DNA of 64,000 nucleotides from Amphiura filiformis (Eukaryota > Echinodermata > Ophiuroidea > Amphilepidida > Amphiuridae), in contig NC_092646.1 of the NCBI RefSeq assembly GCF_039555335.1, positions 22,368,893 through 22,432,892 of the forward strand, given 5' to 3'. The notes under the pieces are model-generated. The model saw nothing but the letters and a program-made list of their open reading frames with translations. It did no database searches and had not been told where the DNA came from. This document shows, in pieces, positions 1 through 10,050 of the stretch (position 1 is the first letter of the stretch; the number at the start of each line of letters is the position of its first letter). The translations under genes were made by a program, and so were the position numbers.

Positions 1-318
1 GAGTTCAAGATAAGATCTACCGCCAAAAGTATGGTCAGAGTGCATGCTTTCATGATGAGTAAGCTATCGGGGATGATAGAGTCCGACATAGAAGCATTGG
101 ATGCATTTGAAGATACCATATTCTGTGAAAATGTCGCTCGATATGAAAATGCACAATTATAGTATATAATATTGTTCTCAGTCTGTCGGTTGGTCACTGA
201 TCTAATAGCCTAACTATGATGCCCATGCCCAGGGTAGGTTTTACCGTGATTGACAAAGATTGTATTTACCACTGATCAGGGATTGAATTGTCCAATGTAG
301 AAGCATTGGATACAATGA
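1..318. other. Non-coding flank upstream of the LINE relic
   Basis: No coding frame is recognisable. The stretch ends at an in-frame TGA (316-318), directly before the first reverse-transcriptase residues. Positions 198-283 hold a diverged copy of a sequence that recurs at 1792-1873 on the far side of the LINE. The word GAAGCATTGGAT occurs twice here, near 90 and near 301. Confidence 0.5.
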
Positions 319-1322
319 GAGTCCATTCGTGAATATGTTTATTATAATGGTGTTCCATCTCAACAGCAAAATCTTACTTGCGGTGTGCCTCAAGGTTCAA
401 TACTGGGTCCACTACTTTTCATTATATATGTTAACGATATTCACTTAATTACTGAGTCACTTGGTGTGATTTCATTTGCTGATGACACCAATTTATTTTA
501 CTCTCACAATCAGTTTAATGTTATTGAGGAGGTCTGCAACAAAGAGCTTATTAATGTGAATAGATGGTTCCCGGTAAATAAATTATCTGTCAATGCTAAA
601 AAAACGAATTATATGTTACTCGGTACCAAGAAGAACACAAAACCTGAGTACAATTTGCAATTGTTTCTTGACTCTGACAGGCACTCAAGAACACCGCTTG
701 AAAAAGTGCCAAGCACTAAGTTTCTAGGTCTACAAATTGACCAGAATATCACTTGGAAAGAACATATTGATAATATTGTAAAAACATGTTCAAGAAATGT
801 CGGTATCATTAATAAATTAAAAACTTCCTCCCACATGAGGCGTTATATACATTGTATTGCTCTTTGATATTACCGTATATCAATTATGGTATCTTAGCTT
901 GGGGATGTGCATGTTCATCATACATAAATGATCTTTTTAAAATTCAAAAGAGGGCACTTCGTATTATAAGTGCAAGTGATTATAGAAGTAGCACAAATCC
1001 CTTACTGATTAGGTATAATACTTTAAGTGTCAGGGATATGTATACATTTGAACTTGGTTTATTTATGTACAAACATGATAATGGACTTTTACCGAGTGTT
1101 TTTGATGATTTATTTGTAAAACAGTCTAAGATCCATGACTTGAATACCAGATATAAAGATCGTCTGAGGCTTCCATTTATCAAAAGAGCTTTCTGTGACA
1201 AATCTATTAAATATGCAGCTACTAAGTTATGGAATAATGTTGATAACAGTATTAAAAGTTCATCATCGATTAATCAATTCCGCCATGTATTTAAAAAACA
1301 TCTCATGCAAAGTTACTGTTAA
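319..1322 (+). pseudogene. 5'-truncated, frameshifted non-LTR retrotransposon reverse transcriptase (CR1/L2-like)
   Basis: This is the C-terminal part of a LINE reverse transcriptase. The frame running to 867 carries the RT motif GVPQGSILGPLLF and the catalytic box FADD (codons at 475-486), followed by the thumb-side KFLGLQID region. Homology begins right after a stop at 316-318, so the finger domain, the endonuclease and any ORF1 are missing. The first in-frame start near 385 is GTG, not a real start. Near 845-858 the frame shifts: the first frame ends in MRRYIHCIAL, and the expected continuation (YCSLILPYINYGILAWG) lies in another frame from about 852. That second frame ends in the usual C-terminal block, with IQKRALRII, PLLIRYNTLSVRDMYTFE and KLWNNVDNSIKSS, and a stop at 1320-1322. 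The clade call (CR1/L2/Rex group) is from motif style and is inferred. The copy is dead: truncated and frameshifted. Confidence 0.9.
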
Positions 1323-1672
1323 TTCCTATTGTATCTGATTTATGTGACCACATTGGATATTTATATTTTATATTACTTATTGTTGTGCATTTTCTTATTT
1401 ACTATTGTTTACTGTTATTTTTCATGTATTTAGGTTAATTCATATCAAGATATGACAGTTTACTGTTGCTTCTTCATTGAAATGACAATCTGCTGCCATG
1501 TCTAATGATGAATTAACCAATCAAGGGATCACAGACTTTCAGGCCTCTTCTTGGCCTTTCCTGTGATTCCTTCACTCTCACTTGTATTATGATTTTGTAT
1601 GTATCCTATGTATATTTGCTATTTGATGAGTGAAAAAAATAAATGAATGAATGAATGAATGAATGAATGAAG
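1323..1672 (+). repeat. 3' UTR and TGAA-repeat tail of the LINE
   Basis: About 310 bp of non-coding sequence follows the RT stop and ends in AATAAA that runs into roughly seven copies of TGAA (about 1640-1671). A short tandem tail at the 3' end is typical of CR1/L2-type LINEs, which use target-primed reverse transcription with microsatellite-like ends. It marks the 3' boundary of the insertion. Confidence 0.75.
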
Positions 1673-3005
1673 AAAGATATAGGTACAAAGTTATCACGCC
1701 AATATTATTTCCAATCTGGTAATTATTTGTCTAATCTAGTGACTATTCGTCTAATCTAGTTACTATTCGTCAAATCTGGTGGTTATTCGTACGTCTAATA
1801 CCATGTTCAAATCATAATCCCCGGGCAAGGTGTTACCATGATCGGCACAGATTGTATTTAAACTTTGATTGGAACTGACTTCAAACCCTTAAGTTCCATG
1901 GAGACCTAAAGATGATGGTTTGGTGACAAAAATGGTTATATTCAGATAATTCCGTTTTCATTACCTCTTCCAATCGCGTTAAAGTGAAATATATTGCTTC
2001 ATATTGGGCATGCATATTTGTAGAATCATACTCCAGTCGTTGGATCGTGTTTATCATTACCTTTATGTGTGGAAGTCTGCTAAATTTACGATTAATGGTG
2101 TTAATGCTGTATTGTGATTGTGTTCTAAGTGACAGGTTTTCTAGTCTGGGCTTCTTTTTGTTTTTGCAGTTTGAAAATTTGATGGATATGGATGGATTTT
2201 AACTTATTATCCCCAATAAAGGAAGAAGTTACCTTTTGTGATTTGTTTATAATAATATAATGATTACCACTATTACTTTGTGGCCAAGAAATACTGCTTC
2301 TCAAAAGTATTAGGAATTATTAGTATTATTAGTATCGTGTGGATACTTCAGTAGTTTCACAAAAGATGCATCGAAACACGTCACACTTATTAAAAGTCGT
2401 TTCATTGGTGCTACAACGATCCTCAGTGCAACAAAGCCATATCTCCAATAGCTACCCTGTGTAATGTTGTGTATAAATGTAATTGTTCTGATGAATAGTA
2501 TTACCCAGAGGAGCTAGTGCAGTTGAGCCTTTGTTGCACTGAGCCCTCGATTAATATATTGTGGAAGGCGAATCATGCCCATCGATCACGCTTTCATACT
2601 CGCAGTAATAGGATGTCTGATGGGACACATAAACCATGAGGACTACGGCAGCAGATCAAACACTGTGTCTCAACGACACTAGTTTTGGTACGAACAAACG
2701 ACAACTGTCAGACGTGATCACACCTTTAAACTGATTCGGAACCTGCTGAAAGTTGCACTTTCCCTTGTCCTGTTATTTGATGGACTGGATTACGTCTTTT
2801 GGTAAAAGTTGTCGCGTCGTGACAGGTGATACACCGGCAAAGTTAAGAGTTGTATGCTCTGGAAAAGACTTTCGGCCCGGATCGTTATTGATATCAATAA
2901 TAACATTCCTGGTGCGAGATAAGCGACAGTTTGACCAAGAAACCTTTGTATGAAACAGGTTATACTCTCATTAAATTATACTGTTACTATTCTATTCACC
3001 ACAAC
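1673..3005. other. Intergenic, upstream of the GPCR
   Basis: About four degenerate ~20 bp tandem copies of a TCTAATCTAGTNACTATTCG-like unit lie at about 1711-1795, followed by the partner (1792-1873) of the repeat upstream of the LINE. The remainder has no recognisable exon. Short open frames at 1984-2202 and 2753-2953 have no family features. The GPCR promoter probably lies in the last few hundred bases, but no clear TATA box was seen. Confidence 0.45.
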
Positions 3006-3965
3006 ATGTCTACAAACATAACAGAACTTTACGACATTCCTTCAAGTATCATCATCTTCAAAGCAACCTTTCTTGGAACAATTATCGTCTTAAGCCTCAT
3101 TCTTAATACTTTAACCCTCATAATTCTTCATCGTATGCGAGATATGAACCCCATTACGAGAGTTTTCTTAACATCAATGACGGTAACAGATCTATGTAGT
3201 CTTGGTTATTACTTCCCTATATTTGCATCAACGGTTGTCAACAGGTGGCCATTTAGTGACCAGTACTGCACCATCGTCGCATTTTTGACCATCTGTCTTG
3301 GGTCATTGTATTGCCTGAACCTACCTTTGGTTAACTTTGAGCGTTTCATCGCAGTTACCCGCCCATTCCAATACACCACTCGCCTCACCGTAACGCGTGC
3401 ACGTGCTACTGTGATAACTCTGTGGAGCGTTGCAGCCTTTTCAGCAATTGCGAGGTCTCTTCTGCCATACAAGATATCGTATTCTCCTCACATGCACGGC
3501 TGCACCGTGGGATCTCAATCGGTTGGGTCAGATATCGTTGGAACAATTTACACAATCGTTTTAGCTATTATTCCTTTATGTTTATCTATTTACTTCTTTA
3601 TTCGATTATATACTGTGGCTAGGCATCACGCGAGACAAATACAGGTGCAAGAAAGAAGTTGTCAGCGTAATGCGGTACAAGGTGGAAGCCGTAGCGAATT
3701 GGAAAGGAAGACTTCAGTAACCTTCTTCCTAATGACTGTATCTCTTGTTGTGTGTATGGCTCCAAAGATCATTGTGTATACCTATGAGAACATAACAGCA
3801 GAAGAACTAAACATGTGGTTTGTGAGCATTGCCGTGGTAATGTCAGCCTTGAACACAATTATTAATGTCATCATCTATTATTGGAGAACGGCTGCTTTTA
3901 GAAAGGCAGCAAGAGATATTATTTTGGCACAACTGAAGCGAATTGTGAGGAATGAATTAGTGTAA
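3006..3965 (+). CDS. Class A (rhodopsin-like) G-protein-coupled receptor, single exon, orphan
   Basis: The protein is 319 aa: a plasma-membrane receptor expected to couple an extracellular ligand to heterotrimeric G proteins. The open frame extends upstream to 2931, but its first ATG is at 3006, with A at -3, and this start leaves a short N-terminus with an N-glycosylation site (N4-I-T). Seven hydrophobic segments lie at about 17-42, 52-74, 88-110, 133-154, 177-201, 236-260 and 269-293. Family landmarks are N34 (1.50), D62 (2.50), C88 in TM3 with C166 in loop 2, W140 (4.50), P190 (5.50) and P253 (6.50). Three landmarks deviate. DRY is E112-R113-F114. The CWxP tryptophan is methionine (C250-M-A-P). 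NPxxY is N287-V-I-I-Y, without the proline. A basic helix-8-like tail follows. The whole receptor in one exon is common for invertebrate GPCR expansions. A possible ATTAAA polyadenylation signal lies at 4157-4162. The ligand cannot be assigned from sequence alone. Confidence 0.9.
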   Translation: MSTNITELYDIPSSIIIFKATFLGTIIVLSLILNTLTLIILHRMRDMNPITRVFLTSMTVTDLCSLGYYFPIFASTVVNRWPFSDQYCTIVAFLTICLGSLYCLNLPLVNFERFIAVTRPFQYTTRLTVTRARATVITLWSVAAFSAIARSLLPYKISYSPHMHGCTVGSQSVGSDIVGTIYTIVLAIIPLCLSIYFFIRLYTVARHHARQIQVQERSCQRNAVQGGSRSELERKTSVTFFLMTVSLVVCMAPKIIVYTYENITAEELNMWFVSIAVVMSALNTIINVIIYYWRTAAFRKAARDIILAQLKRIVRNELV

Positions 3966-4665
3966 CATAATGAAATGTTGAAATTAATTGTCTATTTGTA
4001 ACTATTTACTAGGTTTCAGCAAAACTGCCATATAATTACGGTATGATTTGATTCACTGGCAGAGAGGCATTACAAGCTCTTTGTGGACATGAAGGCAATG
4101 ATTCAAATCAAAATATACGTTTGTGAAGGTTGTCATTCATCCAGGTATAATTAGATATTAAAATGAACTATTTAACTGGACCAACGTTTTTTTATCCTAT
4201 GTACATCTTTAGGCCGTCTGAATAGTTTTATGAGTTCATTTGAATAATTGAAACAAATCACTTTAAAATCAATACGACCTTAATTTACCTGTTGAACAGG
4301 ACACCTCTCCTTATCAAACTACTGTCATTCTTCTTCAAAAAATAATAGAGGTTATCCGTGTTCTAGCTGCATATCCTATCAGCGACTGCTATACCTTGTT
4401 TAGGACTTTCAAAAGAAGTACCTGCATGTGCAATCATGACTGTTTCAAAATAGCCCGCCAAAGTCATGCAGGTAACTTCGAGGTCGTGCATTGAATTGGT
4501 TTGAATGAGGAATACTACGGGAACCAGCGCCTTTTGTTAGAAGTCACACATGAGAAAAGTGGATAACCTCTATGGGAGTGACATTTCCCATCCTGGCTGA
4601 ACAGATTATAATAGTTATACTTGTATGTTTCCTCCGCAGAGCCTTGCCGGTTCGCTGGCTCGAAA
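3966..4665. other. GPCR 3' region and intergenic
   Basis: Non-coding. It contains an ATTAAA at 4157-4162, about 190 nt past the GPCR stop, which is a plausible but weak poly(A) signal. Nothing else is recognised. Confidence 0.4.
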
Positions 4666-4781
4666 CAGTAGCGTAACCAGGATTTTTTCAGAGGGGGGGA
4701 GGTGGAGTGCAAAATTTCAAACTGAGGGCAAGGGGAACAGATATTTCACAGCCCCTCCCCTCCTCCTTGGCTACGCCACTG
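4666..4781. mobile_element. Short TIR element with GTAGCC-type ends
   Basis: An approximately 116 bp segment has inverted ends: left AGTAGCGTAACCAGGA and, on the reverse strand at the right end, AGTGGCGTAGCCAAGGA. The interior is G-rich on one side and C-rich on the other, so the whole segment can fold. It carries no coding capacity and is probably a non-autonomous DNA transposon remnant. The transposon superfamily is not determined. Confidence 0.5.
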
Positions 4782-4789
4782 GATCAAAA

Positions 4790-5013
4790 TACCGTAAAAC
4801 CTCGTCTACAAGCATATAAAGTGTTTTTGATAAAAGCTTAATTAATACGAAACAAGCGTCAATATAGCAATACAATAGATTGGTCTTACAATAATACTTG
4901 TTTGTATATGCTTGGATCTGTAATTTATTTGCTCAAACTCCATAATGGAGCCTGGAATAATTTAGCTTTCATCAGAAGCACTATATATGGTTGTAGACGA
5001 GATTTTACGGTAG
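4790..5013. mobile_element. ~220 bp MITE with ~50 bp TIRs and TA flanks
   Basis: The left end (TACCGTAAAACCTCGTCTAC at 4790) is repeated in reverse complement at the right end (about 4960-5012). Both arms run for roughly 50 bp with only scattered mismatches. Each end is bounded by TA, giving TA-CCGTAAAA ... TTTTACGG-TA, the pattern expected from a TA target-site duplication (mariner/Tc1-like MITEs). There is no open frame, and superfamily assignment is inference from the TA alone. Confidence 0.7.
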
Positions 5014-5210
5014 GCATTTGACCGGGGTATTTGAAAGAATTTTTCCAAGTTAAAAGACAAATTCGATTCAAAAATAAATCAGTACAAACATTTAATGAAA
5101 ATAAAGGTCAGTCGAATTCTTTGACCTCCAATGTATGTATTAAACACAGCTCATTTCAGAACCTCGATTTAAAAAATAATGGTTATTACAATTACTTAAA
5201 CAGTCAGTAG

Positions 5211-5488
5211 GGATAACGTCAAACCTCAACTGGCGGTCGACCACAGGCGTCTCAGCAGAACCAGTGTTTGAGCCCAGTTTCTATATTAAGGGTTTGGTGC
5301 AAGAAAGGCCTAACTGCAATAGCTGCCTGTGGGCAAATTGACAATTTGTACAATCTTTTACACACTTGGCAGCTATTGGATATAGACTTTTCTTGTACTC
5401 ATAATTGTTCAGAACAATAGGACGTGGTTGAATCGCAACCAGGTCCCCGTCGTTCGACTGGCGGTTGGGTTGAAGCCATCCCTTAGTA
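5211..5488. mobile_element. Degenerate foldback element (GCAATAGCTGCC core)
   Basis: This is a ~280 bp imperfect palindrome. The outer arms resemble each other (GTAGGGATAACGTCAAAC on the left, AAGGGATGGCTTCAACCC read on the reverse strand at the right). The inner arms are clearer: GCAAGAAAGG...CAATAGCTGCC pairs with the complement of GGCAGCTATTG...TTTTCTTGTAC. The core resembles the elements at 10051-10195 and 55846-55914. Confidence 0.55.
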
Positions 5489-6259
5489 GAACATAATACA
5501 CAGTATCAAATAACATTCTCTACGGTATAAACAACATAAATTACATGGAAGCTATACTCCACAGAGCTAGAGCCACAGAGCATAATAACCAGTACCTCGT
5601 ATACTATACTGTAACACTCTATATTTTTGGTGTGACTTGATAGACATAGAGATAACTGACAGTTATTTTTTGATATTCTTATTTGTTAACGAGTGAGAAT
5701 TACCTCTGCTGATGTTATCTGAATGACGAATCGTTATATCTTCTGGAGGATGCAGAATATATTGCTTATTACAAGTTAACAACGGATAACATTTTCACAA
5801 TGGTCGCTGAACAAACTATTGTAAAATTTGCACATGCGTTTATCCTCAATTTTGTCAAAATTTTGATTTTTTTCACACTTTGCTTGTACTTTAATGGACT
5901 AATACGGTATGTCGCAAAACGGAAGACCAGCCAATCAGATTCGCCGATGAAATAGCGATTGTTTAATTTTTATCTCATTGGTTCTTTCAAAATCAAATCA
6001 TTTTGAGGGCACTTTTTAACGAAAATATAACATTGTTTTAAATAATGTTAACCCCAGCATGGCAAATTGAACTATGTTGAAATATCGTTTTGTTTTTAAT
6101 TATAATTATGAATAACTGCCCTTAATGGGTAGCTTTCTATAGTCATAGTTCAGGCACACCATATTTGTAAGTAAATTTCACCGTCACAGATATGTACAAG
6201 GTTCGTTACCATGAATGGTTTCTCAGCTTCTATGTCCATCATATTATCTTTATATCATC
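5489..6259. other. Downstream flank of the C1q-like gene
   Basis: No frame is recognisable. On the minus strand, an ATTAAA at 5962-5967 about 295 nt beyond the C1q stop could serve as the poly(A) signal, but this is weak evidence. The rest is AT-rich non-coding sequence. Confidence 0.35.
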
Positions 6260-6927
6260 TCAATACAGCTGATATCCTGAAAACGTCGTGTATTTATAGT
6301 ACGGATCGCCATACACGGACTGCATATCATAACCTAGGAACATTAGTGCAAGTTGGTCGCCTTGAGCTAACTGAACAACAACCTGGTTGCTAACAGTATC
6401 GTATAGATATGATCCATCGTATGACCTGAAAACCGTGGCAAGGATATCTTGGTTTCTAACGAGGTTTATGATTGGGTAATCTGGGGTGATGATGGTGAAA
6501 GCAAAGACATACATTCCTGGATTGGTGCAGGTGAAAATTCCGGTGGATATGTCAAAGTTATTGCCTACATTCGTGGTGACTTGGTCAAAGGTCAAAATGT
6601 CACTCATATTACCAACTTGAGCACTGGTTTTGTATACAGTGAATGCACAATTCCCTGCTTGGCGAGATGGGGTAGACACCGGCTTTGGGAGGGATATTAC
6701 AGGGCGATTTCCACGCGGTCCTTCTGGTCCGGGGATTTTGGGGTAAAGCCCAGGTGACACTTTCAGAGACGTATCGATATCATTAGGAGTATAGCGTCGA
6801 AGTGTAGATGTGGCGTCGGTGTTGTCCTTGAAGACAGAATTTGTTATGATTGTGTTTGATTCAACTGGACGTAACGCCGCCCATGATGTATGCAATGCCA
6901 TCAACATTAGGTATAACAGTGAAGTAG
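6260..6927 (-). CDS. C1q-domain secreted protein, exon 2 (main coding exon)
   Basis: This exon encodes residues 2-223 of a predicted 223-aa secreted protein of the C1q/TNF fold, a family acting in innate recognition, lectin-like binding and extracellular complexes. The exon begins after a splice acceptor: on the minus strand a pyrimidine-rich tract ends in TTTCAG at 6933-6928. Joined to the ATG-G exon at 8248-8245, the protein starts MATSLLYLMLMALHTSWA, a convincing signal peptide cleaved near A18/A19. A short collagen-like patch follows at about 66-76 (IPGPEGPRGNR, three G-X-Y triplets). The C1q domain covers about 95-223. It matches the family signature exactly: F115-x5-N121-x4-F126-x6-F133-x5-G139-x-Y141-x-F143-x-F145. 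Cysteines C95 and C135 fall in the domain. With so little collagen, it is closer to the invertebrate sghC1q/C1q-like proteins than to true C1q chains. The open frame continues upstream to 7003 only by chance through the intron. Confidence 0.9.
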
Positions 6928-8244
6928 CTGAAACAAAAAGGAAAAAATGATGGTCATAAATTCTGTGGGAACATAACGTAAAGTAAACAATAATAAATAT
7001 CAATATACATAAAACTGGATGTAATGTTATCAGTCATCCAGTCATTGAAATCAACAATTATTTACTGAATTTAATATAATTCTGGAACTTACTTAGTTTT
7101 ACAAATGAACTTGCTACGTTGCATCTGATACCATCAGACTTCCTCAAGTACCACGTGACCAGCCCAGCGGGTCAGTTGCATGAACAAGTCTGATGGTATG
7201 ACACAGCGTTTATGTTGTAAAACCATGTAAGCTCTAGTATTAGATTAATTTCTACACATTTGTAACTTTACGTAAGAAAGTGCCATTAATATCCATGATT
7301 ATTTATCACTTCCTTCAGCGAGTCTGATAACGAACGTCTCAAGTATACACATGCAATATGTGGTCAGACTCATAAACTTGTCTAGTTTGTACGCCCCCTC
7401 GTCTTTATTCATGGTGTTATAGCCTTTGATTTACTCATAAATAAACGGCAACCAGTAAGTTTGGCTACGTCATTAAGACCAGGCAGTGTTGCCGTTTCTA
7501 CTAACATATAGAGTGATCACGATTCCTGATAGGAATTTCTGAGTGAGTATCATTTTTTTGATCTGAAAAATTAACATGTGCTACTTAATTGAACTATGAA
7601 CGATCCTGAATTTGATTTCAAGAGGACTTGAATTAGATTTGGGTCGGTTTACGGTTCCAGATTAAAGTGTTAAAAGTTCGAATAAAGTATTTTTGGTCTT
7701 GAAGGACAAACAATCTATCGTAGACGATACGTAATATAATGTAAACTGTATTTGTTATAAAATAATAACCAGTCTTTCCAAACTAATGTCCACTGCACAA
7801 CACGGTGTCAATTAAAGTTCACGGGATGAGTTTCAAACTCTTTCCCGTCGTGTTACGCTGATCAAAACAAGGAAAAAAGAAAGAAAGCCACACCTTTGGG
7901 GAATGAACGTATAAATGTCATGCTGCTTTTTATACATTCCACCGGTTGTTAGCTCTAGCAAACGACATTTTGTATAGGAAGCAGTTTGAAGGAAAGTTTG
8001 TACTCCTAGCTATAACATGCATGCAGATATACATTTATTATATCTTGTTTTGAAATCAATAATAATAATGGTTTCGACTCAATAATAATAGTTGGTTATG
8101 GAATTGCCACTAGTAATACACATAGACATCAAGACATGTAGTCTACACATAGACTAAGCTACACCAAGATAGACTAATACACGGTTTATAAGTATCGTCT
8201 ATCCATTGATGTTCTTCCGTCAAAAAACAAAAAAAAGCACTTAC
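6928..8244 (-). other. Intron 1 of the C1q-like gene
   Basis: A 1,317 bp intron (minus strand) runs from donor GGTAAGTG (GT at 8244-8243) to acceptor TTTCAG (AG at 6929-6928). It is a phase-1 intron inserted one base after the start codon. It contains the foldback at 7086-7233. The boundaries are predicted from consensus sites and frame continuity, not transcript data. Confidence 0.75.
7086..7233. mobile_element. Foldback element inside the C1q intron
   Basis: This is an inverted repeat of ~148 bp. The left arm runs ACTTACTTAGTTTTACAA...GATACCATCAGACTT, and the right arm is AAGTCTGATGGTAT...TTGTAAAACCATGTAAGC. The two ends pair well and the inner ATACCATCAGACTT / AAGTCTGATGGTAT pairing is perfect, with a weaker middle. 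A MITE is the likely origin. Confidence 0.6.
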
Positions 8245-8320
8245 CCATGTTTCTTGATCCTGGCTAAAGTTGTGTGTATCTTATGATCCGTGTCTTTGTA
8301 CATCCAAGTGTGATTATCAA
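8245..8320 (-). other. Exon 1 of the C1q-like gene (5' UTR plus ATG-G)
   Basis: On the minus strand ATG at 8248-8246 is followed by one base (G, 8245) and then the consensus donor GTAAGTG. Splicing to 6927 gives ATG-GCT-ACT, in frame with the C1q exon, and creates the signal peptide start MATSLL. The upstream limit near 8320 is inferred from a TATA box at 8353-8346. Only four bases are coding, so ordinary gene finders may miss this start. Confidence 0.7.
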
Positions 8321-8345
8321 CTCAAAAATACTTACAGCCCGCTGA

Positions 8346-8353
8346 TATTTATA
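8346..8353 (-). promoter_or_regulatory. TATA box of the C1q-like gene
   Basis: The minus strand reads TATAAATA here. It lies about 100 bp upstream of the predicted start codon, so transcription beginning roughly 30 bp downstream (about 8320) would give a ~70 nt 5' UTR. The spacing to the splice donor makes this a coherent promoter, but it is not experimentally supported. Confidence 0.55.
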
Positions 8354-9028
8354 TTACTTGTACACGTGTGATGTTCATTGCCAAAACAAAACAGTTCCCA
8401 TAAGTCCATGCGGCATACCTTTCAAGTTCATGAAAATTTATAACAACAATTTATTTCACACTAAATCGAAAACGTCTAGGAACAAAAAATCATCCATATA
8501 ATGAACAGATCGTATCAGATGATCGGTTTTAAATGATAAGAATATCTATTTGGATTGAATTTGTTACAATTTGCAGTGGAATCATATCATTCAAAAATAG
8601 CTACTATGCAATAGCTTTCAATTGCATTGTGGGATATGTATGGAGTCGTTGATCTCATCGGATAGTGGTGCTCATGGGGTGACGGATACCACACTGGTAT
8701 ATCCCCGGTATCTATCCTGTCACGTTGCCTTGGCGTAATCGATTGTTCTATCCAGGGCTAATAAACGGAAACCATCGGAACTATTAAATTTGTATTTGAC
8801 TTCCTTATGCCTGGATTTTGAAGGCTAATTAGTTGCTAAAGTTAAGTTGTTTTATGTTGTTTTATATAAAGATAAACTGGTGATTCATTTGGCACAACTT
8901 GCTTGACATTGTGGTTGCCAAACACAATGGATACATATATAACTATTATAGTCCACGTGGTAGTTAAAATAAAGGTTTGGTTATTTAATATGTAACAATA
9001 TGGCTATACTAAATTACCAAGACCGCAG
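8354..9028. other. Intergenic upstream of the C1q-like gene
   Basis: Non-coding. A small imperfect hairpin lies at about 8679-8725 (GTGACGGATACC...GGTATCTATCCTGTCAC). No other feature was recognised. Confidence 0.4.
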
Positions 9029-9710
9029 CACATGTCGTCGGCTGTATTCCATAGTGGCGTATAGTGATTTTTGGTCATTTTTTTGAAAATTGGCACATAT
9101 GTCTTTAATGATGTTCTCTTTCATTTTTTCTAAGTGTCATCAGTCATAATTAGCTAATTAATTAGTAATTGATTAATTAAATGTGGCGTATAGTTACAAA
9201 GTGACATTTTTCGTATTCCATAGTGGCGTATCGACCATACGCCACTTTTTATACACATTTTATAATTATGAAATATCGGCAAAAATGAAAAACATCGTAT
9301 GTCATAGTGGCGTACGCGTATCGGACCTATACGCCACTATGGAATACGATGTTTTTCATTTTTTTCGATATTTCATAATTATAAAATGTGTAAAAAGTGG
9401 CGTATGGTCGATACGCCACTATGGAATACGAAAAAGGTTAGGGTATTGCGTTTTGTTCGTTTTCCATAGTGACGTATAGTTTTATTGTCAGTTTGCCAGC
9501 AAAAGTATGTATTTATTTCTTTTGAAAATATATAACAATAAAATCTATTTAGTTTACTACAGAAATTTCACATCATTTACAAAATATAATGAATGTCTGA
9601 TTTACACAACTCGATTTTAAATTGGCATTTCTTCAAACCCGATTTTCTCGAAAAGTTGTTTATTCACGGCGCCCCACTATACGCCACTATGGAATACGGA
9701 CGACGATGTG
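9029..9710. mobile_element. 682 bp TIR element built on the GTGGCGTAT motif
   Basis: The ends are inverted copies of about 36-38 bp: left CACATGTCGTC...CCATAGTGGCGTATAGTG (9029-9066) and right CACTATACGCCACTATGG...GACGATGTG (9675-9710). The motif CCATAGTGGCGTAT or its complement also recurs inside, near 9219, 9304, 9336, 9411 and 9461. A nested palindrome lies at 9207-9435. There is no coding capacity, so it is a non-autonomous DNA transposon or satellite-like foldback. No clear target-site duplication was found. Confidence 0.7.
9207..9435. repeat. 229 bp near-perfect palindrome inside the GTGGCGTAT element
   Basis: Arms of 108 bp (9207-9314 and 9328-9435) are inverted copies with very few mismatches, around a 13 bp spacer (CGCGTATCGGACC). 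Each arm itself contains a small near-palindrome, GTGGCGTATCGACCATACGC, so smaller hairpins sit within the larger one. Such DNA can extrude cruciforms and is difficult to clone and assemble. Confidence 0.85.
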
Positions 9711-9799
9711 ACATATTGCCATTCAACTATTAGTGACTTTATAAATCATATCAGCGTCGTCTGTGAAACGCATAACTTTATCAACCCGCTACAACCTAA

Positions 9800-10012
9800 A
9801 CCATCGCATCCAGAACCAGTTCCTCATATTTGCCACGAGTAGCTAACAACAGCGTCAGACACTATGAATCAAATGTGACCCACTTCCAATGGGACGGTTT
9901 AATAATCCTCAATACAATCCTAGCTCCAAATTTGACCTCAAGTTGCGGAGTATGAGTTTTTGTACCCAGATATTTAAAGGTCATTCTCTGCATGTACAAA
10001 CTTATTGGGGTT
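9800..10012 (-). repeat. Dispersed repeat, inverted partner of 34085-34260
   Basis: The reverse complement of this stretch aligns with 34085-34260. It shares the blocks GAATGACCTTT, TGGGTACAAAAACTCATACT and GCAACTTGA, a CCCATTGG or GCCATTGGG block, and a CATAGTG stretch, in the same order. Both copies are diverged and non-coding. The family is unidentified. Confidence 0.6.
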
Positions 10013-10050
10013 AAAGAACTGTGTGCTGACAGATAAGCATACTTCTATTT

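Noticed and set aside
2753-2953. 66-aa frame just upstream of the GPCR
   Set aside because: No domain or signal; not in frame with the receptor.
3209-3622. Minus-strand 87-aa frame and plus-strand 66-aa frame
   Set aside because: Shadows of the GPCR coding sequence in other frames.
6449-6757. 102-aa plus-strand frame
   Set aside because: It is antisense to the C1q domain exon.
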